Origin: JBOFMT01 sp051658525
Lineage (GTDB): Bacteria; Bacillota_I; Bacilli_A; Erysipelotrichales; Erysipelotrichaceae
NCBI GenBank assembly: GCA_051658525.1
Contig: JBOFMT010000055.1
Location: forward strand, 1-8,869
Reading direction: 5' to 3'
DNA: 8,869 nucleotides
The notes under the pieces are model-generated. The model saw nothing but the letters and a program-made list of their open reading frames with translations, was not told the DNA's origin and ran no database searches. Position 1 is the first letter of the stretch; every line of letters begins with the position of its first letter. Below are positions 1-7,010 of the stretch, piece after piece. The translations under genes were made by a program, and so were the position numbers.

Positions 1-657
1 ACCGCATATTTTTTAGATCTAACTGCGAGTAATGTTGCGGGTTTACAATGGGTGGATATTCACCAGTTTCGTACTTGGCAACCACAAAGTGATGCCTTTG
101 CCATGATGGTAGCTTATCAGTTGCATCGTTGGTATCAAAGTCATCGGTTTTGTGGTGTTTGTGGAAATCCGACTATGCATCATTCCAAAGAGCGTGCCTG
201 TGTATGCACTGTTTGCCAACATATTGTTTATCCTACGATTGCTCCAGCCATTATTGTGGGAATCATCGATGGAGAACGCCTCTTATTAACCAAGTATGCC
301 AAAGGAATTTATCAAAAATATGCTTTGGTTGCAGGGTTTATGGAAATAGGAGAAACGTTAGAAGCTTGTGTCAAACGGGAAGTAAAAGAAGAAGTAGGAC
401 TGGATGTGGAAGATATTGTGTATTATAAGAGTCAACCTTGGCCATTATCTTCTACGATTTTGGTAGGGTTCTTTGCACACGTTTGTGGGAGTCATGAGGT
501 TACTCTTGATCAAGAGGAGCTCTCAGAAGCCACCTGGTTTCAACGTGAGGATATTGTAGCTCCAGATTCCTTGCGTTCCCTTACAGCAGACATGATTGAA
601 GCCTTTCGAACAGGAACCTATCTAACTTTAGATGATAAAAAAAGAACGCACCGTTAG
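1..657 (+). CDS. nudC: NAD+/NADH pyrophosphatase, Nudix family (NudC), 5' end outside window
   Basis: Hydrolyses NAD(H) to NMN(H) and AMP; NudC relatives also remove NAD caps from RNA 5' ends. It is a soluble cytoplasmic enzyme. The frame is open from base 1, so the in-frame GTG at 52 is internal and the gene starts upstream; 218 codons are visible, and about 50 are probably missing compared with the usual 250-280 residues. A four-cysteine zinc ribbon is seen, with the codons of its two CxxC pairs at 151-162 and 205-216. It is followed by a perfect Nudix box at 334-402 (G-x5-E-x7-RE-V-x-EE-x-G-L). The NudC signature after the box is present as SQPWPLSST (from 430), a variant of the family's SQPWPFPxS that separates NADH pyrophosphatases from other Nudix enzymes. 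The stop codon TAG (655-657) lies inside a hairpin shared with the convergent gene. No promoter is visible because the start is missing. Family assignment is firm; the exact substrate is inferred. Confidence 0.93.
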   Translation, partial: TAYFLDLTASNVAGLQWVDIHQFRTWQPQSDAFAMMVAYQLHRWYQSHRFCGVCGNPTMHHSKERACVCTVCQHIVYPTIAPAIIVGIIDGERLLLTKYAKGIYQKYALVAGFMEIGETLEACVKREVKEEVGLDVEDIVYYKSQPWPLSSTILVGFFAHVCGSHEVTLDQEELSEATWFQREDIVAPDSLRSLTADMIEAFRTGTYLTLDDKKRTHR

Positions 658-664
658 GTGCGTT
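645..664 (-). terminator. Hairpin between convergent nudC and reductase genes
   Basis: AACGCACC (645-652), loop GTTA, GGTGCGTT (657-664) form a perfect 8-bp stem. Read on the minus strand it is followed by CTTTTTTTATC (the A-run at about 635-643 on the plus strand), a good intrinsic terminator for the reductase gene. On the plus strand it is followed only by ATCGTTTGTTAT, so termination of nudC there would be weaker. The stop codons of both genes lie in or at the edge of the stem. Confidence 0.75.
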
Positions 665-1184
665 ATCGTTTGTTATACCATAAAACAGGAATACCATCTC
701 CAATCGTTACCTTTTCTAATGCGAGTGGTATCGTTGGAGTGTTGCCTAAAAAGAGTCGGCGGCCTGAACCTAGAATGGTTGGAATGATGCCAATAATATA
801 AGAATCGATGATATCTGCCTTGATAAAGGCATCGATTAGTTTACCTCCACCAAATAAGAAGATGGTCTTTCCCGGTTGGTTTTGCGCTTCCACTACTTGT
901 GTAACAATATCACCATGAATAAAGTGAACATGATCGTGATCCGTTTTTGGTTCATGGCTAGCGACCCATACGGGTTGCGTAAAATCTTGATGCATATTTT
1001 GCTGGTAACAAGCATGCCCCATAACAACCAAATCTACTCCGCTTAAGAATTGTGCATAGTCCCATTGTTCCTTGGTATCTAGTTTGTTATCGCCTTGTCC
1101 AACAATCCAATCAAAACCTCCAGCTTCATCGGCAATAAAGCCATCTAGGCTAATGGCTAGAGTCATTACAATTTTACGTTTCAT
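663..1184 (-). CDS. Dihydrofolate reductase-fold protein (RibD C-terminal domain family)
   Basis: A 173-residue soluble protein with the fold shared by dihydrofolate reductase and the reductase domain of RibD. Members use NADPH, but many small stand-alone copies (YyaP/YwjB type) have no known substrate. Visible landmarks are the first strand and loop MTLAISLDGFIAD (7-19), DLVVMGHACY (51-60, in place of the common VMGRxTY), the glycine-rich FGGGKLI (111-117) and PTILGSGRRLF (135-145), which match the family's GGxxL and PvxLGxGxxLF motifs. The start is ATG at 1184: GGAGGTA on the minus strand (1191-1197) sits 6 bases before it, whereas the TTG at 1199 overlaps that site. It is transcribed divergently from the Bce-type operon. 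It is not a canonical FolA or RibD: the length fits a single reductase domain with no deaminase domain. Histidine replaces the usual arginine in VMGR, which may alter cofactor phosphate binding. Family assignment is good; the role is unknown. Confidence 0.85.
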   Translation of the reverse strand: MKRKIVMTLAISLDGFIADEAGGFDWIVGQGDNKLDTKEQWDYAQFLSGVDLVVMGHACYQQNMHQDFTQPVWVASHEPKTDHDHVHFIHGDIVTQVVEAQNQPGKTIFLFGGGKLIDAFIKADIIDSYIIGIIPTILGSGRRLFLGNTPTIPLALEKVTIGDGIPVLWYNKR

Positions 1185-1208
1185 ACACGCTACCTCCAAA
1201 TTTTCTTT

Positions 1209-1237
1209 ACTATAACAAACTTCATTTCAATATGCAA
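1209..1237 (-). promoter_or_regulatory. Promoter of the reductase gene
   Basis: On the minus strand, TTGCAT (1232-1237), a 17-base spacer, then TATAGT (1209-1214). The -10 matches five of six consensus bases and the -35 only TTG, with ideal spacing. It lies 25 bases before the ATG at 1184. Predicted by eye. Confidence 0.55.
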
Positions 1238-1254
1238 AAACAAACCTTACAGTT

Positions 1255-1278
1255 TTGTCAATTTGTTGTCAACAAATT
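1255..1278. promoter_or_regulatory. Candidate operator: phased TTGTCAA repeats forming a 19-bp palindrome
   Basis: TTGTCAA occurs at 1255-1261 and again at 1266-1272, exactly 11 bases apart, so both fall on one DNA face. This is the spacing typical of tandem sites for OmpR/PhoB-family regulators. The second copy also lies within a perfect odd palindrome, AATTTGTTG-T-CAACAAATT (1260-1278). The site lies in the divergent region, just upstream of the -35 position of the Bce-type operon and upstream of the reductase promoter. The response regulator encoded at 4173-4841 is the natural candidate ligand. The repeats are seen directly; the function and ligand are inferred. Confidence 0.5.
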
Positions 1279-1290
1279 CGCATGCGCGAA
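1277..1290. repeat. Short inverted repeat over the -35 area of the ABC operon
   Basis: TTCGC (1277-1281), ATGC, GCGAA (1286-1290). It overlaps the right end of the 19-bp palindrome by two bases and covers the place where a -35 box (about 1282-1287) would be expected. It could be a second protein site or chance. Confidence 0.3.
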
Positions 1291-1304
1291 GTGCATCACT
1301 CGTT

Positions 1305-1310
1305 TATAAT
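1305..1310 (+). promoter_or_regulatory. -10 element of the Bce-type operon, no good -35
   Basis: A perfect TATAAT lies 23 bases before the ATG at 1334. At 16-18 base spacing the -35 position reads TGCGCG, ATGCGC or CATGCG, none resembling TTGACA. There is no TGn extension either (CGTT precedes it). This is the pattern of a promoter that needs an activator, and fits drug-induced expression of the transporter through the operator-like site at 1255-1278. Confidence 0.55.
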
Positions 1311-1333
1311 TAAAGTAGAAATGAGGAATAACG

Positions 1334-2101
1334 ATGAAACCAATATTAGAAGTAAACAATATCGAAAAATACTATGGAAAAAAAGGGATTGTCACCAAAG
1401 CAATCGATCGCATGAGCTTTACGGTCAATCAAGGGGAGTTTTTAGGTATCATGGGACCAAGCGGTAGTGGGAAAACAACCTTACTGAATTGTATCTCAAC
1501 TATTGATGAAGTATCGACAGGATCGATTGTACTCGATGGTATCGAATTACGTTCAACCAAAGGGACGGCAATGGACCGTTTTAGAAAAGATAAACTAGGC
1601 TTTATCTTTCAAGATTTCAATCTACTAGATACTTTGACAGCGTATGAAAATATTGCCTTAGCATTGAGCTTACAAGGTGTGGATGCTGAGGAATTAAAGA
1701 GCCGTGTATTGGCGATTGCCAAACATTTAGAGATTGAAGATACACTATCACGCTACCCATACCAGTTATCTGGTGGACAACAACAACGTGTTGCTTGTGC
1801 TCGTGCGCTAGTAAAGAAGCCAGCATTGGTGTTAGCCGACGAGCCAACTGGAGCACTGGATTCAAAATCAGCAAGGTTGTTGTTGGAACGCTTAGAAACC
1901 TTGCATGAAACACTGGATTCTACCATTGTTATGGTAACTCATGATGCCTTTAGTGCAAGTTATGCACATCGCATTCTCTTTATTAAAGATGGTGCTATTT
2001 TCTGTGAATTAGTAAGAGGAAGTGATTCACGTAAGGATTTCTTCCATAAAATTATGGAAGTCACAACCTTACTAGGTGGAGATGATCGTCATGTATTTTA
2101 A
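1334..2101 (+). CDS. Bce-type ABC transporter, ATP-binding protein
   Basis: ATPase subunit of a peptide-antibiotic sensing and resistance transporter (BceA-like, MacB/LolD superfamily); it acts on the cytoplasmic face with the permease encoded next. All catalytic elements are intact in 255 residues: Walker A GPSGSGKT (41-48), Q-loop FQD (Q93), signature LSGGQ (145-149), Walker B LVLADE (165-170), D-loop ALD (174-176) and switch histidine H203 in VTHD. The start is ATG 1334, with GAGGA (1323-1327) six bases upstream. It is the first gene of the module and its 3' end overlaps the permease start by 11 bases, so the two are probably translationally coupled. Neighbouring permease, regulator and kinase genes separate it from generic LolD/MacB ATPases. 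Drug specificity (bacitracin-, lantibiotic- or defensin-like compounds) cannot be read from the sequence. Confidence 0.95.
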   Translation: MKPILEVNNIEKYYGKKGIVTKAIDRMSFTVNQGEFLGIMGPSGSGKTTLLNCISTIDEVSTGSIVLDGIELRSTKGTAMDRFRKDKLGFIFQDFNLLDTLTAYENIALALSLQGVDAEELKSRVLAIAKHLEIEDTLSRYPYQLSGGQQQRVACARALVKKPALVLADEPTGALDSKSARLLLERLETLHETLDSTIVMVTHDAFSASYAHRILFIKDGAIFCELVRGSDSRKDFFHKIMEVTTLLGGDDRHVF

Positions 2102-4130
2102 ACTAGCCTATCAAAATGTGAAGAAAAATTGGAGAGACTATACCATTTATGGGATGTCACTCGTTTTATCCATTGCTTTGTTTTATAGCTTTCACTCCCT
2201 AGAAAGCCAATCCATCTTTATGGAATTGCAGGATGGAAGTCAAAGTTACTTGGAGATTATCTTTCAAGGATTGGATATTGCTAGCCTATTTGTTGTGCTA
2301 ATCTTAGGTAGTATGATGGTCTATGCCAATCAAATTGCTATGAAGAAAAGAACCAAAGAACTAGGGATTTATATGATGTTAGGGATGGGAAAAAAGAATA
2401 TTTCTAATATCTTTGTGATGGAAGCCACACTTGTTGGTTTGGTAGCTCTTATCGTTGGACTTGTTTTTGGGGTATTTGGTAGTTTTCTTTTGAGCCAGCT
2501 AAGTGGATTCTTATTTGAAATTCCAATGGATGCCTATACCTTCGTATTATCATTTCCAGCGTTTTTGAAAACGGTTGGTTTCTTTTTCCTACTCTCAATT
2601 TTACTATTAGCATTCTATCGTTATCGTATCGCAAGTTTTACCATCATTGGTTTGATTCGAGAACATCGTTCAAATCAACCTTGGAAGCCTAAGCTACAAG
2701 GGATGTACCTCATCGCTTTTATCATCAGTGTATTGAGTTTAGGAATTGCCTATCTACTCATATTAGAGGTAGGACTAGATCCGAGTCGCTTTGGTTTTCT
2801 AGTATCCCTCGTTCTTGGCGTACTTGGAACGTTTTTAAGTTTCTTTAGTTTAGGTGGAGTTGCTAGTTTGTTACAAAAAAAAGAAGGTTGGTATTATAAA
2901 AACTTAAATAGTTTTGCTTTAAGACAAATGACGAGTAAATTTCATACGCACTATCGTTCGATGGCAATGATTTGCTTGATGTTATTTGTCACGATGGGGG
3001 TGTTAGCTTCTGGTTTAAGTATAAAATCAGCCTTGGAGAAGGATTTAAAAGCGGGGACCCCATTTGATGCTGTCTATGCAATCTTTGATGACGCAACGCA
3101 ACAATTAGATTTTGAACAGTATTTGATAGCTCAAGGCTTTCCTCTTGATCAAAGCGGTGTTGCCATTGCCAAGAGTTATACCGATTTCGAATTTTCCTTA
3201 TCGGAAGTGATGAGTCTATCTAATCCTGCTGCTGAAGTACAAGAAATCTGGAATCGTATTAGTAACTATCCAATGGATTTGATCACACATGAAGATTTTA
3301 ATACGGTTTTAAGCCTACTAGGAAAAGAACCTTACCCGTTCGAAAGCAATGAAATCATCTTCAACAGTGATATCAAGGAGTTTCTACCTGCACTAGAAGC
3401 CTTCGTAGCTGAAACACCAAGTTTTTCATGGCGTAATCAAAGCTATGAACTCACAGGTGTGCTTCAGGAAACCCTACAAAATTCCGCAACTTTAAATGGC
3501 TTTCCTGTCCTTATTGTGCCAAGTAGTCTTCTTCAAGAAGCCTATCTACAACGCTCAACCATTTATGTAAATTATCAGGATAGTGTAAATAGGGATGTGA
3601 TTGATGAGCGTTTTAAGAGTGCATATCAAGACTATCAAACACGCTATTCGGATAACTATGATCAATTAGGGAGTGAAGCAGAGTATCTACCATATGTGTA
3701 TGGAAGAACTAGAACTGAAACTTATATTGAAAGTCGTTCGATGTCAACTTTGGTTTTATTTCTAGGATTATACTTAGGTATGGTGTTCTTGATTGCTTCC
3801 ATGGCTCTATTGTCCATTCAGTTATTGCATGAGGCACATAGTTCGAAACATAATTATATCAAGTTGAGTAAACTAGGTGCGACCAAACAAGAATTACAAA
3901 AAAGTATGTTTCAACAAGTATTTTTATACTTTGCATTACCAATGAGTTTGGCTTTAATCCATAGCGTTGTAGGTATCAGTGTCGTAAATGAATTTATTGC
4001 TACCTACAATAAACCGGACATTACGGGCGCTTCCCTTTTGGCCTTAATCGTATTCTTCGGTGTTTTTGCTTGTTATTTTATAGCAACCTATCAAGGGTAT
4101 CAACAAATTGTCTTTATGGAAAAACAGTAG
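2091..4130 (+). CDS. Bce-type ABC transporter permease with large extracellular domain
   Basis: Membrane subunit (679 residues) of the same transporter, BceB-like. Hydrophobic segments suggest ten membrane passes, at roughly 18-36, 60-80, 107-135, 157-178, 205-226, 234-255, 289-311, 552-577, 607-635 and 646-668. A soluble outer domain of about 240 residues (312-550) lies between passes 7 and 8. This is the hallmark topology of BceB proteins, where that domain takes part in drug detection and signalling to the partner kinase. The opening MYFKLAYQNVKKNWRDYTIY matches the BceB-type N-terminus. ATG 2091 was chosen because AGGTGGAG (2074-2081) lies properly before it; the GTG at 2076 falls inside that site and the ATG at 2082 is too close. 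Both FtsX-like halves are complete with no frameshift. The protein probably works on undecaprenyl-phosphate cycle targets, as known BceAB transporters do; the substrate here is unknown. Confidence 0.93.
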   Translation: MYFKLAYQNVKKNWRDYTIYGMSLVLSIALFYSFHSLESQSIFMELQDGSQSYLEIIFQGLDIASLFVVLILGSMMVYANQIAMKKRTKELGIYMMLGMGKKNISNIFVMEATLVGLVALIVGLVFGVFGSFLLSQLSGFLFEIPMDAYTFVLSFPAFLKTVGFFFLLSILLLAFYRYRIASFTIIGLIREHRSNQPWKPKLQGMYLIAFIISVLSLGIAYLLILEVGLDPSRFGFLVSLVLGVLGTFLSFFSLGGVASLLQKKEGWYYKNLNSFALRQMTSKFHTHYRSMAMICLMLFVTMGVLASGLSIKSALEKDLKAGTPFDAVYAIFDDATQQLDFEQYLIAQGFPLDQSGVAIAKSYTDFEFSLSEVMSLSNPAAEVQEIWNRISNYPMDLITHEDFNTVLSLLGKEPYPFESNEIIFNSDIKEFLPALEAFVAETPSFSWRNQSYELTGVLQETLQNSATLNGFPVLIVPSSLLQEAYLQRSTIYVNYQDSVNRDVIDERFKSAYQDYQTRYSDNYDQLGSEAEYLPYVYGRTRTETYIESRSMSTLVLFLGLYLGMVFLIASMALLSIQLLHEAHSSKHNYIKLSKLGATKQELQKSMFQQVFLYFALPMSLALIHSVVGISVVNEFIATYNKPDITGASLLALIVFFGVFACYFIATYQGYQQIVFMEKQ

Positions 4131-4147
4131 CAGAGAAAACGCTAGTT

Positions 4148-4156
4148 TGGTATACT
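4148..4156 (+). promoter_or_regulatory. Extended -10 promoter before the response regulator gene
   Basis: TGG-TATACT in the 42-base gap between permease and regulator genes, 17 bases before the ATG at 4173. The -10 matches five of six bases and has the TGn extension; no clear -35 is present (TAGCAG at 17-base spacing). It could give basal expression of the two-component pair independent of the inducible upstream promoter. Confidence 0.4.
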
Positions 4157-4172
4157 GAAATAGAGGTATCGT

Positions 4173-4841
4173 ATGAAAAAAATAGCTATTGTTGAAGATG
4201 AACCACAAATTCGAGATGAATTACAAACCCTATTACAACGCTATGGGTACCATGTTGATGTGATTACGGATTTTGAAAAAACAGTAACCACAGTATTAAC
4301 ATGGAAACCCGATGTGGTGTTGTTGGATATCAATTTACCTGTTTTTGATGGGTACTATATTTGTAGAGAATTACGCAAGGCAAGCGAAATGGGAATCATT
4401 GTCGTAACAAGTCGTGACAGTGAATGGGATGAACTTATGAGTATGAATCTAGGAGCAGATGACTTTGTAAGTAAACCTTATAATACGCAAATTTTATTGG
4501 CTCGTATTGCCAATGTTTGTAAGCGAAAAACGACCTCTAGTCAAGATCCAATTCTAAGTTTTGGTAGTCTGACGCTATCTTTGCAATACGCTATGTTAAT
4601 AGAAGCGACACGTCAAACTGCCTTAACAAAAAATGAAGTTCATATCTTATCTATTTTAATCCAAAAACAAGGAGCGATTGTTTCAAGAGAAGAACTGATG
4701 GAAAGCTTATGGCATGAAGATACGTATATTGATGATTCGACCCTATCGGTAAACATCAATCGATTGCGTAAGAAACTTGCGGAAGTAAGTCAACACCACA
4801 CCATTGAAACAAGACGTGGGTTGGGGTATTGTTTGGTATGA
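4173..4841 (+). CDS. OmpR-family response regulator of the Bce-type module
   Basis: DNA-binding response regulator, 222 residues, cytoplasmic. The receiver domain (1-115) has the acidic pocket E8/D9, the phospho-acceptor D52 in LLDINLP, T79 in VVTS and K101 in SKPY. The C-terminal winged helix (about 127-222) carries the OmpR/PhoB pattern LTKNEVHILSIL and a recognition helix near DDSTLSVNINRLRKK (187-201), ending RRGLGYCLV. The start is ATG 4173, with AGAGGT (4162-4167) five bases upstream. It follows the permease by 42 bases and overlaps the kinase gene by ATGA. In known systems such a regulator is phosphorylated by the neighbouring BceS-like kinase and activates its transporter operon. The phased repeats at 1255-1272 are the best candidate site in this window. 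Length and residues are normal for the family. Confidence 0.95.
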   Translation: MKKIAIVEDEPQIRDELQTLLQRYGYHVDVITDFEKTVTTVLTWKPDVVLLDINLPVFDGYYICRELRKASEMGIIVVTSRDSEWDELMSMNLGADDFVSKPYNTQILLARIANVCKRKTTSSQDPILSFGSLTLSLQYAMLIEATRQTALTKNEVHILSILIQKQGAIVSREELMESLWHEDTYIDDSTLSVNINRLRKKLAEVSQHHTIETRRGLGYCLV

Positions 4842-5845
4842 AGTTTTTAGCCTATCTAAAAAGTTATCTTTTGTATCTTAGTATCCAAGTGGTATTGTAT
4901 CTACTGGTAAGTTTAGTCTTAGTGATGGCGGAGTTTTCTTATTCCTTAGTACTTTTACTAGGTATGGTTTGGTTTTTACCGATGTTAGGTTTTATGCTGG
5001 TTCACTATCTCAGACATCATCGTTATCTAACGCATCTACAAGGTGTCTATGATGCACTGGATCAAAAATATTTGTTACCAGAAGTAATGGATTCACCCCC
5101 ATGGGTGGAACAGCAACAAACACACGATATGATAAAAGCCTTGGGACGTGTCATGCATGAAGAAATCAAGTATTATCGAGATATTCAAAGGGATTATCGG
5201 GAATACATTGAACTGTGGGTTCATGAAATCAAAACACCCATTGCTTCTAGTTTATTGGTAGTGGAAAATGATCAAAATGAAACAACGAAGAAAATTGAAC
5301 GTCAATTACATGCGATTGAAGATGGGATAGAACAAGTACTTTACTATGCCAAAAGTAGTGATGTGAGTAAAGATTTTTTGATTCAGAGTTTTTCACTAGA
5401 AACGCTACTAAAACAAACGATCAAACGCAATGCCAAAGATATGATTCAACAACATATGCATGTTGTCTTTGAGATGCAACCATGCACGATTGCAAGTGAT
5501 CCTAAATGGCTTGGTTTTATTCTGCACCAAATTATTGGAAATGCTATGAAATACACAAAAAAACAGTCTTCTACCCTAACACTTCGTATCCAACAGCACA
5601 AGCATGCGATTGTATGTGAAATTCAAGATGAGGGAATTGGTATTGCACCACAAGACTTACCTCGTGTCTTTGATAAAGGGTTTACGGGTGGCAATGGTCG
5701 CTTATTTGCGAAAAGTACCGGGATGGGACTCTACTTGTGCAAAACATGTGCAGATCGCTTAGGGATTCAATTGCAAATAGAATCCATACAAGCGAAAGGG
5801 ACTCTTGTCAGGTTGATAATTCCAAAAGCAGAACAAATAGTATAA
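4838..5845 (+). CDS. Intramembrane-sensing histidine kinase, BceS-like
   Basis: Membrane histidine kinase, 335 residues. Two N-terminal membrane helices (about 10-30 and 36-57) are joined by only about five residues (AEFSY), so there is no outer sensor domain and no HAMP domain. This is typical of BceS kinases, which take their signal from the transporter permease. The phospho-acceptor is H129 in WVHEIKTPIA. The ATPase domain has an N-box with N235 (IIGNAMKYT), G1 box DEGIGI (264-269), F-box VFDKGF (277-282) and G2 box STGMGLYL (293-300). ATG 4838 was chosen because it gives the ATGA overlap with the regulator stop and the usual length; the upstream TTG at 4829 adds only three residues. Only a weak ribosome site (GGGG, 4823-4826) precedes it, so translation probably depends on coupling to the regulator gene. 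Confidence 0.94.
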   Translation: MKFLAYLKSYLLYLSIQVVLYLLVSLVLVMAEFSYSLVLLLGMVWFLPMLGFMLVHYLRHHRYLTHLQGVYDALDQKYLLPEVMDSPPWVEQQQTHDMIKALGRVMHEEIKYYRDIQRDYREYIELWVHEIKTPIASSLLVVENDQNETTKKIERQLHAIEDGIEQVLYYAKSSDVSKDFLIQSFSLETLLKQTIKRNAKDMIQQHMHVVFEMQPCTIASDPKWLGFILHQIIGNAMKYTKKQSSTLTLRIQQHKHAIVCEIQDEGIGIAPQDLPRVFDKGFTGGNGRLFAKSTGMGLYLCKTCADRLGIQLQIESIQAKGTLVRLIIPKAEQIV

Positions 5846-5846
5846 G

Positions 5847-5872
5847 AAAAAGGAACCATCGGTTCCTTTTTT
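5847..5872. terminator. Bidirectional terminator between kinase and CapA-like genes
   Basis: AAAAAGGAACC (5847-5857), loop ATC, GGTTCCTTTTTT (5861-5872): an 11-bp perfect stem whose arms supply the A-run and T-run, so it works on both strands. It starts two bases after the kinase stop (5843-5845) and runs to the stop of the CapA-like gene (5871-5873), ending both converging operons. Confidence 0.9.
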
Positions 5873-7010
5873 AGTCTAGATATTGTTGTGCGATTACTTG
5901 TGAAGTGATTTGATTGATCAAGTCTAAACTAACGACTTGTCCATCATAACCATTGAGCACGTGCTTGGAAGCTAGTTCATCACTATAGTTTTTTACTGGA
6001 TAGGATGCATAGTTGTAACGTTGCGCTAAAATATCACTCTGAACCCCTTCAAAATGAATGATAAGTGGCTCCCATGTGATATTCTCAATTGTAATTTCAT
6101 TTGTACTCGCATCTTTTACCACATCAAACCCCAACATACCATTGATAGCGTTGTTGACCTGCAACATGCCACCCATGAAATTTCCAAGGGAATAGGCAAC
6201 TAAGGTTGTATTGCCTTCGATTCCGGTGAGTTGTTCCACTGGTTGAATTACGTGTGGATGCGTACCAATGACAACATCAACACCCAAATCCGCAAAGAGT
6301 TGCGCATATTTGGTTTGCATTGTGTTAGGAATGAAACTATTCTCATCTCCCCAGTGGGCAGATACCAGTACCACATCACTGATTGCTTTCGCTTTTTCCA
6401 CATCTTCACGAATCAATGCTTCATCAAAATAGCGGACACTATAGTTATAAGGTGCCTGAATTCCATTGGTTCCATAGGTATACGCAAGTAGTGAGAAGGT
6501 AATTCCATTTTTGGTAATCGTTGGAATGGTATCATAGGCAGCTTGTGAGTCATACGCTCCTGTTGCTACCATTTCAGGATAGGCTGATAAGAAATCCAAA
6601 GTATTGTTAATAGCTACTTGACCACGATCTAGCGTATGATTGGTTGCTAAATTGATGAGATCAAAGCCCGTTTGATACAGACTTTTGACCATTCCTTCTG
6701 GCGTATTAAAACTTGGATAACCAGAAAGACCAAGGCTAGTTCCACCAATCATTGTTTCTTGATTGATAAAAGCAAGATCAGCGGTTTCAATCATCGACTT
6801 CACATGTTGATACATGTTGGTAAAATCATAACTTCCATCACTTTGTAAGGCATCTTCGTATACAGTACTATGAATTAGGTTATCACCTACTGCTTCTACA
6901 CGTACTACGATATCTTCTTGTTCTGGCTCTTCCTCATTGGGTGCTTGTACCGTAGGGGCACTACATCCAAATAAGAGTAAGGCAACCAAGAGTGTACTTA
7001 AGTATTTCAT
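5871..7010 (-). CDS. CapA-family lipoprotein (poly-gamma-glutamate capsule protein-like, metallophosphatase fold)
   Basis: Predicted surface lipoprotein of 379 residues. The signal peptide ends in a lipobox LLFGCS with C16 as the lipidation site, followed by an acidic linker (24-33) and a CapA/PGA_cap domain. Family motifs are VGDNLIH (41-47), INQETM (82-87), NLATNHTLDRG (120-130), VSAHWGDE (216-223), GTHPHVIQP (249-257) and AYSLGNF (272-278). These are the metal-binding positions of the calcineurin-like phosphoesterase relatives. CapA is needed for polyglutamate capsule assembly in Bacillus, but CapA-like proteins are widespread where no capBCD genes exist, and none are seen here, so a capsule role is not supported. 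AAAGGAAA (7018-7025 on the minus strand) lies about 8-9 bases before the ATG. The start overlaps the stop of the upstream VanY-like gene by ATGA, so the two are one operon and probably coupled. True substrate unknown. Confidence 0.9.
   Translation of the reverse strand: MKYLSTLLVALLLFGCSAPTVQAPNEEEPEQEDIVVRVEAVGDNLIHSTVYEDALQSDGSYDFTNMYQHVKSMIETADLAFINQETMIGGTSLGLSGYPSFNTPEGMVKSLYQTGFDLINLATNHTLDRGQVAINNTLDFLSAYPEMVATGAYDSQAAYDTIPTITKNGITFSLLAYTYGTNGIQAPYNYSVRYFDEALIREDVEKAKAISDVVLVSAHWGDENSFIPNTMQTKYAQLFADLGVDVVIGTHPHVIQPVEQLTGIEGNTTLVAYSLGNFMGGMLQVNNAINGMLGFDVVKDASTNEITIENITWEPLIIHFEGVQSDILAQRYNYASYPVKNYSDELASKHVLNGYDGQVVSLDLINQITSQVIAQQYLD

Noticed and set aside
52..54. GTG at 52 as the start of nudC
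   Set aside because: The frame stays open to base 1 and the N-terminal domain of NudC would be almost absent; no ribosome site precedes it.
1255..1467. Open frame of 70 codons on the plus strand before and into the ABC ATPase gene
   Set aside because: It starts in the promoter region without a ribosome site, has no family features and overlaps the well-supported ATPase in another frame.
1617..1913. Open frame of 98 codons on the minus strand inside the ATPase gene
   Set aside because: Antisense shadow of a conserved ABC ATPase covering Q-loop to Walker B; no own start signals.
6231..6491. Open frame of 86 codons on the plus strand inside the CapA-like gene
   Set aside because: Shadow of the minus-strand CapA-like coding sequence; the translation has no recognisable composition or ribosome site.
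5871..7010. CapA-like gene as evidence for a polyglutamate capsule locus
   Set aside because: No capB, capC or capD partner is present; CapA-fold proteins occur widely without capsules.
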